Origin: Aegilops tauschii subsp. strangulata | Lineage: Eukaryota > Streptophyta > Magnoliopsida > Poales > Poaceae | Assembly (NCBI RefSeq): GCF_002575655.3 | Contig: NC_053037.3 | Location: 447,175,793-447,239,792 of the forward strand | DNA: 64,000 nucleotides | Direction: 5' to 3' | Part shown: positions 37,501 through 48,622 of the stretch, in pieces | Numbering within the stretch: position 1 is the first letter of the stretch | Layout: every line of letters begins with the position of its first letter | Position numbers and translations under genes: made by a program | Notes under the pieces: generated by a model | Database searches by the model: none | What the model saw: only the letters and a program-made list of their open reading frames with translations | Told to the model about the DNA's origin: nothing

Positions 37501-38936
37501 GAACAAGCTGAGCATGGTAGGTTACTATCTCATCGGAAGGATGCAGGAGGTGAACGACCTTGGTGGCGCAAACGATAGAGGCAGTATGCGCTTTCAACCA
37601 TTCCATTCCCAGAATGAGGTCAATATTGGAAGAATCCAGAATAATGGGAGAAACAAGGAATTCCAACCCTTCAATTTCAACGGGGACGTCGCGACCAATC
37701 ATGGTAGTTCGACACTGACCCGCAGGGGTGCGTACCACTATCGGAGTGTTCATGGGCTCGCATCGAATGTCGTGTGCGTATGCAAAATTTTCTGACATGA
37801 ATGAATGCGATGCTCCTGAATCGAATAAAACAGAAGCCGGTACTGAATTAACAAGAAGAGTACCCATCACAGTGGCAGGCTGGTCTTGAGCTTCATTCAG
37901 ATCAACACGATTAGCCTGACCACAACCATAAGGTCTGGCATTGTTGTTATGGGGCTGATTGTTACGGCCAGTAGAAGGCAGAGCCAGCTGGCTCTTTTTC
38001 TGATTGCACTCTTTAGCAAGGTGGCCCGGGCGGCCACATCTGAAGCACAGACCATCATTGGGATCGAGAGTGGGAGCTTGGGATGGTACATCTCGAAGAG
38101 GCTGCCTCTGCGGTGGAGGAGGCAGACGAGGTGCAGCATAGGACTGTCTTGGTGCAGGTGCAGTTGGACGATTCATGTTGTGGGGATCCATATCCGACGC
38201 TTCTGCGCTGACGGGCCCGAAGATGAGCCAGCGTCACGGCTGCGCCTGAGGGATCCCTGATGTTCCTGCAGACCAGTTTCGACATGAATGGCCTTGTTCA
38301 CCAAGGTGGCGAAGTCGACAAAGTCATGAGCGAGCAGTGCTAGCTTGATATCAGGGTGAAGTCCGTCCCGAAACTTCTCTTGCTTATGAGCATCAGTTGC
38401 AATGTCTTCTTCAGCATAACGTGACGAGTCAAGAAATTCCCGCTGATAAGCATCTACAGACTTATTGCCTTGGGTGAGGTTACGGAAATCTCGCTTCGTC
38501 CTGTCCATGATTCCCTGAGAAATGAAGCGGGCACGAAAGGCAGCTTGGAAATCCGGCCAAGTGATGACCGTTCCAGCAGGTAGGGTATGCCTGTGGCTGT
38601 CCCACCATTGAGCAGCAGGACCCTTGAGGAAGAAGGATGCGAAGGTGACATAGCTGGCAGGGGCAACACTAGCAGACTCCATTTCATATGTGATGTCGCG
38701 GAGCCAGTCATCAGCATCAAGGGGTTGAGTTGAGCTGCGGTAGATAGTTGGGTTGAGGCGCATGAAGTCCTGCAGAGTTACTGGGTTGGCTGTTGATTCA
38801 TATTCGGACGAGGAAACTGAGCCATCATTCCTTCCATGAACTGGCGGTTCAGCTCAAATTGTTGCATCATTTCGGCAAAGAATTCGGGCGGTGGTGGATC
38901 GTTGGCACCACGACCACGACCAGCGGGTCTAACCAT
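34535..38936 (-). pseudogene. Chromovirus gag-pol polyprotein of element B, frameshifted and with stops
   Basis: It starts at ATG 38936 (MVRPAGRGRG). The domain order is as in A: gag (WWDSHRHTLP), zinc knuckle C-X2-C-X4-H-X4-C (near 38035), protease FDSGAS, RT with YLDD (near 36870), RNase H (YCDAS), integrase (MDFVTG, SSDRGS, VERVNQ), C-terminal chromodomain. The protease triad reads DSG rather than DTG. Breaks: a 1-bp loss near 38784, where A has CCCC and B has CCC; a 1-bp loss near 38180, after the gag domain; TAG 35647-35645; TGA 35257-35255; TGA 35128-35126; TAG 34573-34571. Between 38191 and 35648 the frame is open for 848 codons. Both TGAs fit CGA decay. The final TAA is at 34537-34535. 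Confidence 0.95.
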
Positions 38937-39351
38937 CCTGCTAACAAGTAACAGGGGGGTAGTTCAGCATTGAGCATTTGCAAAGACAAGGATCATTCAT
39001 GATGAAACATGCATAAAGAAAGAGGTACGATGGATATCACTTAGTAGTCAACACGACAGTGTGTGCACTACTCAAAATACTATTCTAAGGAATAGCTATG
39101 GCTTATCCAACTTTGGGGTGAATGTGGTCACGGGATACTAATGTTAGAGTTAGTAAATTCGTTTAACCCGAATGGAAGAGAGATCAGAGTCCCAGAGTAT
39201 AGATGTGGAGTAAAAGATCCTAATACCACCCAATGGCGACGTGGGCCCGTAAGCCACAGAACCAATGTTAGTAAAAAAATCAGTGACTAGACTCAACTTC
39301 GGCCAAGGAGTTGGAAAGGGGGCTACCTACAGGCAGTCGGCTCTGATACCA
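38937..39351 (-). other. Leader and tRNA-Met primer binding site of element B
   Basis: Primer site TGGTATCAGAGC on minus at 39351-39340, three bases inside the LTR. The ~400-bp leader is homologous to those of A and C. No extra ORF is present. Confidence 0.9.
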
Positions 39352-39354
39352 ACT

Positions 39355-42300
39355 TATGACGCCCTCGATTCAATCGTACACTAATCATACACGCAAATGT
39401 GTACGATCAAGATCAAGGACTCACGGGAAGATATCACAACACAACTCTAGACACAAATTAAAATAATACAAGCTTTATATTACAAGCCAGGGGCCTCGAG
39501 GGCTCGAATACATAAGCTCGAAAACACAAGAGTCAGCAGAAGCAACAATATCTGAGTACAGACATGAGTTAGACAAGTTTGCCTTAAGAAGGCTAGCACA
39601 AAAGCAACAACGATCGAAAAGGCAAGGCCTCCTGCCTGGGAGCCTCCTAACTATTCCTGGTCGTCGGCGGCCTCCCATGTAGTGGTAGGCACCCTCAGGG
39701 TAGTAGCGGTCGTCTTTGAAGGTGGCGTCTGGACCCTGGGCTCTACCATCTGGTTGCATCAACCGGAAAGAAGAAGAAAGGGGGAAAAGGGGGAGCAAAG
39801 CAACCGTGAGTACTCATCCAAAGTACTCGCAAGCAAGGATCTACACTACATATGCATCGGTATCAATGAAATGGGATGTATCTGTGGACTGGACTGCAGA
39901 ATGCCAGAAGAGAAGGGGAAGGCCTAGCGTATCAAAGACTAGCATCTTCTGGAAACCACCATCTTGCGGCAACAGGAGGGAGTAGAGTAGCATAAAGTAA
40001 AGTAGTAGAAGTGTTATCAACCTCGGCCAGAGATCCTTTCTCGACTCCCTGCGAGAAAGCAATCCCAGAGCCATACTATCCAATTCTCATCACAAATATC
40101 CAGTTCTAGTTGTATCGATCGGGATACAACTCCAAGTGTCCGTTACCGTAGGACAGGCTATCGATAGATGTTTTCTTCCCTGCAGGGGTGCACCAACTTA
40201 CCCACCACGCTCGATTAACTCCGGCCGGACACACTTTCCTGGGTCATGCCCGGCCTCGGCCAAACTATACGCCGCAACCCGACCTAGGCTTAATAGAGAG
40301 GTCAAGCACGCCGGACTAAACCTATGCCCATGTGATGGTTAGTGCTATCAGGCCAGAGGCCCCTCGGATCAAATATCCAAATCGTAGTGGATTTGGAACG
40401 CGTGGTAACAAGCAGAGACTCACGAAAGATGTGACCCCGTCGCCCCGTCTCGAGGACTTGCGGCAAGGGCTAAGAATGCCCGGCCACGCCTCGTAATTAT
40501 CTCGCGGGCACCCTCCAGGTCAACCCGTCTCCACATCACTCGCAATTAAGCTCGCGCGGGTACCCCTCAGGGCCGACCCGTCTTTAGTAACATGGTTCAG
40601 TGTAAAGTCATAGTAACCATAGTAACTGTGTGTCCAAACATCAAGGGGAAAACCCGAGGAATCACCCCCGGTGGATTCCACTCGATGCAATCATCAAGGT
40701 GAACGTAAGAGGAACCACCCCCGAGGTTCACACTTGAGGGGTTGCACGACAGAGTCGTATCGGAAGTGGTTAAGGCGGAATCACCCTCGATGACCACGAC
40801 CGAATAGCTACACTACAGGGTTAACATCAGAAGTGCTGTAGAGGTCTCACCCTCGGCACTCGATAGTAACCCAGTAGTGTCGAGCAACTAAGGGGAAAGT
40901 GATGTGCGGTGCCGGGGCCTGGTCTTTGATCCCGTTGATCGGGTCTTCAATGATGAAGCAGGGGCAACAAGGACAAGGTGGGGGTCACTGATGGATCACT
41001 AACCAACCTATACTAAGCAGTTTAGGATAAGCAGGTAAGGTACAACAGCAGATACAAAAGCAGGCTATGCATCAGAATAGGAGCAATCAATAACAGTAGC
41101 AAAATCTAATGCAAGCATGAGAGAATGAAATGGGCGATATCGAGATGATCAAAGGGGGGGCTTGCCTGGTTGCTCTGGCAAGGAGGGGTCATCGTCGACG
41201 TAGTCGATCACAGGGGCGGCATCAGTCTCGGGGTCTACCGGAGAGAAGAGGGGGTATAAAGCAGACAGAGCATCACAAAGCATAACATGGCAATATACGG
41301 TGCCGGGTGTGACCTAACGTAAGGCTACACGATATAGGTGAAGGGGGAATTCAACCGGGAATGTTTTCCCGGTTCCAGACCTGTGTCAGACAGATGACTG
41401 GAGGGGGAATGTTCCATGTTCAGATAGTTAGAGGCATCTGACTGATGAATGGACTGCGTATTCGGATTCGTTGGATTTTTCTGAGCAACTTTCATATAGA
41501 AAACATTTTCATCCAAGTTACGGTTTATTTTCTATGAATTTTCAAAGATTAAACCATATTCTGAATTTATTTAAAATAACAGAAAAGGAAAATATGACAT
41601 CAGCAGAGTGTCAGCATGACATCAGCAAGTCAACAGACCCACTGACTGGTCAAACTGACCAGTGGGTCCCACCTGACATAGACAGTAGGGCTAACAAAGG
41701 TTAACCTAAACTAACTAAGTTAATTAATTAGAAGGGCCCCACCTGTCAGTGTCTAATTAGGTTAATTAAATTAGCTTAATTAACTTCGTTAATTAGGGGG
41801 TGTGGGCCCCATCTGTCAATTACATGGGCCGGTCCAGTCAGCAGAGCTGACCGGTCAACAGGCCGGCCGGGCCCCTGGGGCCCACGGGTCAGTGATCTAG
41901 GTGGTGGCCCGGGGGGTGGCCCACACGGCACCAGCTCAGCGGAGCTACCGGAGTGGCTCCGGCGAGCTCGTGCGCGGTGGCCAAACGCCGACGAGGTCGG
42001 AAATCGCCTACGGTTCACCATTTCGCGTGCCACGACTTGCGTTCGAAAGTTAGGAGGGAGCCGCGTCGAGTGGTGCTGCTAGACTACGCCGGGGAGGCCG
42101 GAAAAGGAGCCGGCGTCGAGCTTGGCGACGGTGGCTTTCGGGCGTGCTCGCGCTCGTCGCTGCAGGGCACAGCAAGGACCGTGGGAGGTGGCGTTGGACT
42201 GCTGGGAGCGTGCTGAGCACGATGCCGTGCTCATCCGAGCTGGACGGAGAGTGTGGACACGGCGACGAGTACGGCGGCGGAGGCGCGCTACGCCAGGACG

Positions 42301-43356
42301 GTAGCTACGGCTAGGGGCGCAGTGAGGCGAGTAAGGAGAGGGGAGAGGACGGAGTGGAGCTCACCGAGCGGTCAAGAAAGACCCTTGGTGGCTTAGGAGC
42401 AGCAGAGCTCGCTAGAGAGGAAGGGGATCGCCGGCGGCCGTCGAGGAAGAAGACGATGTGTGCGGCGACAGTGGAGCTCCCCCGCTCCGATCCAAGGGCG
42501 TAGGCGACGTAGGTGAAGGCGCCAGCGCTACTGGACATGCGCAAACGGCGCGGGGTGGCCGGCGGCCGCGCCTATGGCGAGGACTAGGCGACGGTGTCGT
42601 CGGCCCTTCTCCAAATCCGTGAGAGGGAGAGGGGGAGAAATGGATGAGGACACCAGGGGGAGTGGGGTGGTGCAAGTGGAGGCGGGGATCGAGGAGGCGA
42701 GGAGGCGCAGGCCTTATCCCCTCGCCCAGGCGTCGCCGGCGAGGCGGGTCCGGCGGGGACGGCGTCTGTAGTGACTCGGGTCATGGAACAGTGCGAGGGG
42801 GGAGACGACCGGGGAGGGGGAGTGGGCTGGCCAGCTGGAGTGGGCCGGCCCAGGTGGGTGTAGTCCAGGGAGGGGGGTTGCTCTCTCTCTCACCCTTTTC
42901 CTTTTCTTTTAGTTTTTCTTTTTATTTTCAGCAGCTTTTGCATTTTCTTTTTAGCCAACAATGACTTTGCAAAATTATGCCACTGGCCAAAACAATTTCA
43001 AAGAATTAAAGTGCACTACCACAAAAATATTGTGAGACTTTTGAAATAGTTTGCCAATTTTATAAATTAAAAAGGCATTTAATTTATTGCTTAGGTCACT
43101 GTTTTAAGTAGTTTAGGCCACTCAAACCCTTTGCAAAAATGTTGGTTCACCACCAATATTAGTTTTGGATTATTTGGCACATGATGAACATTTTAGTTTT
43201 CATGTTTGAGCAATTTTGAATTTCACTCGGAAATTGAAATTGAATTCAACTGGAATTTGAAATGGAATATTGATTAAAGTGACTAAGCACTGTTATAGCA
43301 AAATGATTAGCTTGATCTCAGGGATTACTGTAGCATGATTACACCGGGGTGTTACA
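39355..43356 (-). repeat. 5' LTR of element B
   Basis: 4002 bp. The inner terminus reads TATGACGCCC where the partner LTR reads TGTGACGCCC, a single change in the conserved TG end. Confidence 0.95.
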
Positions 43357-43538
43357 GAGTGTGAGGCCATGGGTTCCGTAGTGTGGGTATAGTGTACTAA
43401 CCTCTGCAAAGTGTATATTAAATCTATCGATAGCCGCGCCCACGGATAAGGGCCCAGTTCGTGTCGGTCACACTATGAGTCAACAGTAATAATAATAATG
43501 TGCTTAATAACAACCCCGGTTCGATGATGAGATAAGTT

Positions 43539-43612
43539 GGTTGTGATCGCCGGAAAGATCACCGTTGGAGACCAAGTGTTGGTCATGGTTGTGATCGCCG
43601 GAAAGATCACCG
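43539..43612 (+). repeat. 26-bp direct repeat in solo LTR
   Basis: GGTTGTGATCGCCGGAAAGATCACCG occurs at 43539-43564 and 43587-43612, 48 bp apart. Each copy holds the palindromic pair GTGATC/GATCAC. Confidence 0.85.
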
Positions 43613-44399
43613 TGGTATCGAGGATACCGAGTTGTTGGATATTCGTGATGTTGTGCGAGAATCGTGGGTAAAGATCAAGCTCCTTGTGGTCATTTAATGA
43701 TTACTGCGGTATTGTTTATACCAAGCTTGATTTGATCCTAAGATGATCGTGTGATGTCCGAGGATGGTAAGTGATGCATGTGATGGTTACGAAGTAACCC
43801 GAGTAGAATAAATAGTGCCTATATTGTCATCATGTTGCATGCTAGTATCGTCAGATTTATATGCTCATCTTGTTCTAGCAGTATTAAGTTCATGTTGTTC
43901 ATGCCATGTTATCCTGATGATCTCATGATAATTCCTGCTTAACCTGTAATTGCCATGCTGTTGTTTGTCTTGAATGCTTTTGGTTATTGTGAGCTTGCAA
44001 GTACATTCAATGTACTGACCTGGCATGTCATGCCAGTTTGCAGGTTGTGCCTGGATTGCTTGCTTGTTTGGTGTGGTTCCTGTGTGCGCGATCTAGGATA
44101 AGCGTTCCAGCCAGAGTCCCTGCGGATTGGAGTCCATCATCGCCGTTCGTTGTTCCGCTGCCAGTAGTTGTTCCGCTGCTTCGAGTCGTTATGCTGCTTG
44201 TATAGAGCAACCGTGGTTGGCGTAGTGTCGCCGTGCCGATGTTATTCAATGTAATATCGGAACCCTTGTATTCATATTCGTGTAATAATAGAGAGTTGGT
44301 TTGTTCTATGCTAAGCAGTGCCATATTCCAGAAGACTTCTCCTCGATCTCTGGGCTGGAATACGGGGCATTCCGGTTTTCTCTGAGCCGGGGTGCCACA

Positions 44400-44586
44400 C
44401 TTATAAGCCGGATCAATGGGTAATCAGAACTCCGTTTTATAAACAGAAGCCCCCATGTAACCAATTTTTTTAAGGAAGAACGACAGAGGCCCCGCTTTAG
44501 CAGGGATGCCGTTTTATTATATTGATCATCATAATATATACATTGTCAAGAATATGTACATAAGAGGAGCCTATGGCTCAGGTGTA
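44400..44586. other. Tat spacer downstream of integrase
   Basis: TSD CTTAT followed by AT-rich Tat DNA up to the end of the pol frame. No gene seen. Confidence 0.7.
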
Positions 44587-47500
44587 TTAAAGCCGAAGAT
44601 GAGCGATATTCCACGGCCGGTGGGTCTCCTCCTCCGATTTACGTGAGTCTTTGTGCTCTCGAACATTGATAAGGTAGTATGACCCGTTGTGCAGATTCTT
44701 GCTGACCACGAAGGGTCCTTCCCAAGGCGGGGATAACTTGTGCATATCAGTCTGATCCTGGATGAGCCGGAGCACCAGATCGCCTTCTTGAAAAGTTCTA
44801 GTTTTAACCCGGCGGCTGTGATAACGACGCAGGTCTTGCTGGTAAATCGCCGAACGAGCCGCTGCAATATCACGCTCCTCATCTAACAGTTCAAGTGCTT
44901 CCTGACGTGCTTTCTCTATGTCAGCTTCAACATAAGCCGCCACACGGGGCGAGTCATGACGGATGTCACTAGGGAGAACCGCCTCTGCTCCGTAAACCAT
45001 GAAAAAGGTGTGTAACCCATAGACCTGTTAGGTGTGGTATTGATACTCCATAACGCAGAAGGTAACTCCGCCATCCAACAACCCGGCGTCCTCTGTAAAG
45101 GAACCATAAGCCGGGGTTGCCTCTCAGGATCTCTTGATTGGCTCTTTCCGCTTGACCGTTAGATTGGGGGTGAGCCACTGATGATACGTCAAGCCGGATG
45201 TGCTCACATTGACAAAATTCTTTCATAGCACCCTTGGACAGATTAGTGCCATTATCAGTTATGATGTTGTGTGGAAAACCTAACCGGAAAATCACCTTCT
45301 TGATGAATTGAACCGCCGTGGCTGCATCACACTTACTGACAGGCTCTGCCTCCACCCACTTAGTGAACTTATCAACCGCCACCAGAAGGTGGGTCTTCTT
45401 ATCCTTGGACCTCTTAAAGGGTCCAACCATATCTAGCCCCCAAGTTGCAAACGGCCAAGTGATTGGAACCATCCTCAATTCCTGAGCCGGAACATGAGCT
45501 CGACGTGAAAACTTCTGACAACCATCACACTTTTTCACCAAGTCTTCAGCATCAGCATGAGCCGTCAGCCAATAGAAGCCGTGACGAAAAGCCTTAGCTA
45601 CCAGGGACTTTGAACCGGCGTGGTGACCACAATCTCCTTCGTGGATCTCACGCAAAATCTCACTGCCTTCTTCAGGAGATACGCAACGCTGAAACGCCCC
45701 TGTTACGTTGCAATGATGCAATTCTCCGTTGACAATGGTCATTGACTTGGATCGCCGGATTATCTGGCTGGCCAAAGTTTCATCCTCCGGTAACTCGCCC
45801 CGGGTCATATAATCCAAATAAGGGACCGTCCAATTAGGAATGGCATGAACCGCCGCCACCAACTGAGCTTCCGGGTGAGGAATAGCCAAATCCTCTTCCG
45901 TAAGTAACTTAACTGAAGGGTTATGCAAGACATCAAGAAAGACATTAGGCGGCACCGGTTTACGTTGTGAACCCAACCGGCTTAAGGCATCAGCCGCTTC
46001 ATTTTTCCTCCGATCAATATGCTCAACTTGATAACCTTTAAAGTAACCAGCAATAACATCCACTTCTCGTCGATAAGCCACCATGAGTGGATCCTTAGAA
46101 TCCCACATACCAGAGACTTGTTGAGCTACTAAATCGGAGTTGCCAAAGCATCTTACCCGGCTTAAGTTCATCTCCTTAGCCATCCGAAGACCGTGAAGTA
46201 AGGCCTCATACTCAGCTGCATTGTTAGTACAAGGAAACATCAACCGGAGAACGTAACAAAATTTATCACCTTGAGGGGAAGCAAGCACGACTCCAGCCCC
46301 CGAGCCTTCCAGTTGCCTGGACCCGTCAAAATGAATCGTCCAGTACGTGTTATCCGGTTTATCTTCAGGGGCCTGCAACTCTGTCCAGTCATTGATAAAA
46401 TCCACGAGTGCTTGTGACTTGATGGCCGTGCGAGGCACATACTTCAGACCATGGGGGCCAAGCTCAATGGCCCACTTGGCAACTCGTCCTGTGGCCTCTT
46501 TATTTTGGATGATATCTCCCAAAGGAGCAGAGCTGATCACTATAATAGGATGTCCTTGAAAGTACTGCTTGAGCTTTCTGCTGGCCATGAATACCCCGTA
46601 TACCAGCTTCTGCCAATGCGGATACCTTTGCTTAGACTCGATAAGCACCTCACTAACGTAGTAAACCGGTCTCTGAACCGGGTATTCTTTGCCTGTCTCC
46701 TTCCGTTCCACCACAATGGCTACGCTGACAGCCCGGGCATTAGCAGCGACATATAACAACAAGGGCTCTTTATCAATAGGAGCAGCAAGAACGGGCGGCT
46801 CAGCCAGCTGTCTCTTCAAATCCTCAAACGCCTCATTAGCAGCATCACTCCAAACGAAATCATCTGACTTCTTCATCATCTGATGCAGAGGGATGGCTTT
46901 TTCTCCAAGACGGCTTATAAACCGGCTCAAAGCTGCATTCCGGCCTGCCAAACGCTGAACGTCATTAACACACGCCGGTTTAGCCAGGGAAGTAATGGCT
47001 TTGATCTTCTCCGGATTAGCTTCAATGCCCCTGTTAGACACCAAAAACCCAAAATCTTACCTGCTGGTACGCCAAAGACATATTTTGCCGGGTTAAGCAT
47101 CATCTTGTAGACCCGGAGATTGTCAAATGTCTCCTTCAAGTCATCAATCAGGGTCTCCTTCTTTCTTGACTTCACCACAGTGTCATCTACATAAGCATGA
47201 ACATTGCGCCCAATCTGACTGTGAAGGCAATTTTGCACACATCGCTGATAAGTCGCCTGGGCACTCTTGAGCCCAAAAGGGATAGACACACAGCAGAAGG
47301 CTCCAAACAGAGTTATGAAAGCCGTCTTCTCCTGGTCCTTAACTGCCATCTTGATCTGATGATAACCAGAGTACGCATCCAGAAAACTCAAATGCTCACA
47401 ACCCGCCGTAGCATCAATGATTTGATCAATACGAGGGAGAGCAAAGGGATCAGCTGGACAAGCCTTGTTCAAATCTGTGTAGTCCACACACACATACGCC

Positions 47501-48589
47501 AAGTGCCATTCTTCTTAAGTACTAGCACCGGGTTAGCTAACCACTCAGGGTGAAAAACCTCCACAATAAACCCCGCTGCCAAGAGCCGGGCTACCTCCTC
47601 ACCAATGGCCTTGCGCCTTTCTTCATTGAAGCGGCGGAGAAACTGCTTGACCGATTTAAACTTGGGATCGATATTAAGAGTGTGCTCAGTGAGTTCCCTC
47701 GGTACACCTGGCATGTCAGAAGGTTTCCATGCGAAGATGTCCCGGTTCTCATGGATGAACTCGATGAGCGCGCTTTCCTATTTCGGATCCAGATTAGCGT
47801 TGATGCTAAACTGCTTGGATGAATCGCCGGGAACAAAATCCACGAACTTAGTCTCATCAGCCAATTTAAACTTCAATGCCGGATCATGCTCCGTAGTTGG
47901 CTTTTTCAAAGAAGTCATATCTGCCGGATCAACATTGTCCTTATAAAATTTTAACTCCTCTGTTGCACAAACCGACTCTGCGTAAGCCGCATCACCTTCT
48001 TCACATTCCAAAGCTATCTTACGGCTCCCATGTACCGTGATGGTCCCCTTATGACCCGGCATCTTGAGCTGCAGATAAACATAACAGGGCCTTGCCATGA
48101 ACTTAGCATAAGCCGGCCGTCCGAACAGGGCATGATAAGGGCTCTTGATTTTCACCACTTCAAAGGTCAATGTCTCTGATCTAGAGTCATGATCATCTCC
48201 AAAAGCAACCTTAGGGCTATCTTACCGACCGGATACGCCGACTTACCAGGCACCACACCATAAAAAACAGTGCTCGACGGTTTAAGACTTTTATCTATTA
48301 ACCCCATGCGATGGAAGGTTTCATAATAGAGAATGTTGATGCTGCTCCCCCCGTCCATGAGTACCTTGGTGAACTTATACCCTCCAACCTGAGGCGCCAC
48401 CACCAGTGCCAGGTGACCCGGATTGTCAACCCGGGGCGGGTTATCTTCCCGACTCCATACGATGGGCTGCTCAGACCAGCGCAAATAACGGGGAATTGTC
48501 GGTTCAACGGAGTTCACTGCTCTCTTATGAAGCTTCTGGTCACGCTTGCATAGGCTAGTGGTGAAGACATGATACTGCCCACTATTCAA
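44587..48589 (-). pseudogene. Tat-lineage pol (protease, RT, two RNase H, integrase), broken
   Basis: Order on minus: protease region with LMDGGSSINILY (near 48345); RT start (47700-47050) with AYVDD near 47190; ordinary RNase H, weakened, ~46750-46500; archaeal-type RNase H (FDGS, NNAAEYEAL, NEAADALS) 46340-45970; integrase with zinc domain (C-X2-C at KKCDGCQK) and catalytic Asp (GLDMVGP), Asp (ITDNGTN), Glu (NGQAERAN) 45600-45160; C-terminal region to 44587. The double RNase H is a known Tat feature. Breaks: frameshift near 48180; TAG 47780-47778; a 2-bp gain in a TG run at 47485-47495; frameshifts near 47045, 45120 and 45005. In the second RNase H the motif is GNSDL (46139-46141) where GDSDL is usual, so a metal-binding Asp is lost. 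Confidence 0.92.
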
Positions 48590-48622
48590 CTGCTTCGGGT
48601 TGCTCTGATAACCTGACTGTTG

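Larger units (their letters stand above)
30498..43356 (-). mobile_element. Tekay/Del-type chromovirus 'B', complete structure
   Basis: A 12,859-bp element on minus with perfect TSD GAGTG (30493-30497 and 43357-43361). 5' LTR 43356-39355, primer site, ~400-bp leader, gag-pol with chromodomain, polypurine tract, 3' LTR 34498-30498. The two LTRs are 4001 and 4002 bp and differ at roughly 95 positions by eye (~2.4%). It is inserted in the solo LTR. Confidence 0.96.
26833..44399 (+). mobile_element. Probable solo LTR (~4.7 kb) split by element B
   Basis: Starts TGTGACAGCCTG, ends GGGTGCCACA, flanked by TSD CTTAT (26828-26832 and 44400-44404). Its own sequence is 26833-30497 plus 43362-44399, ~4.7 kb. 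I find no primer site, polypurine tract or gag-pol in it, so a solo LTR left by LTR-LTR recombination is the simplest reading. Orientation (+) is inferred from the TATA box at 28400. ORFs at 28377-29010 are GC-rich and unsupported. A small non-autonomous element with unusual ends is the alternative. Confidence 0.7.
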
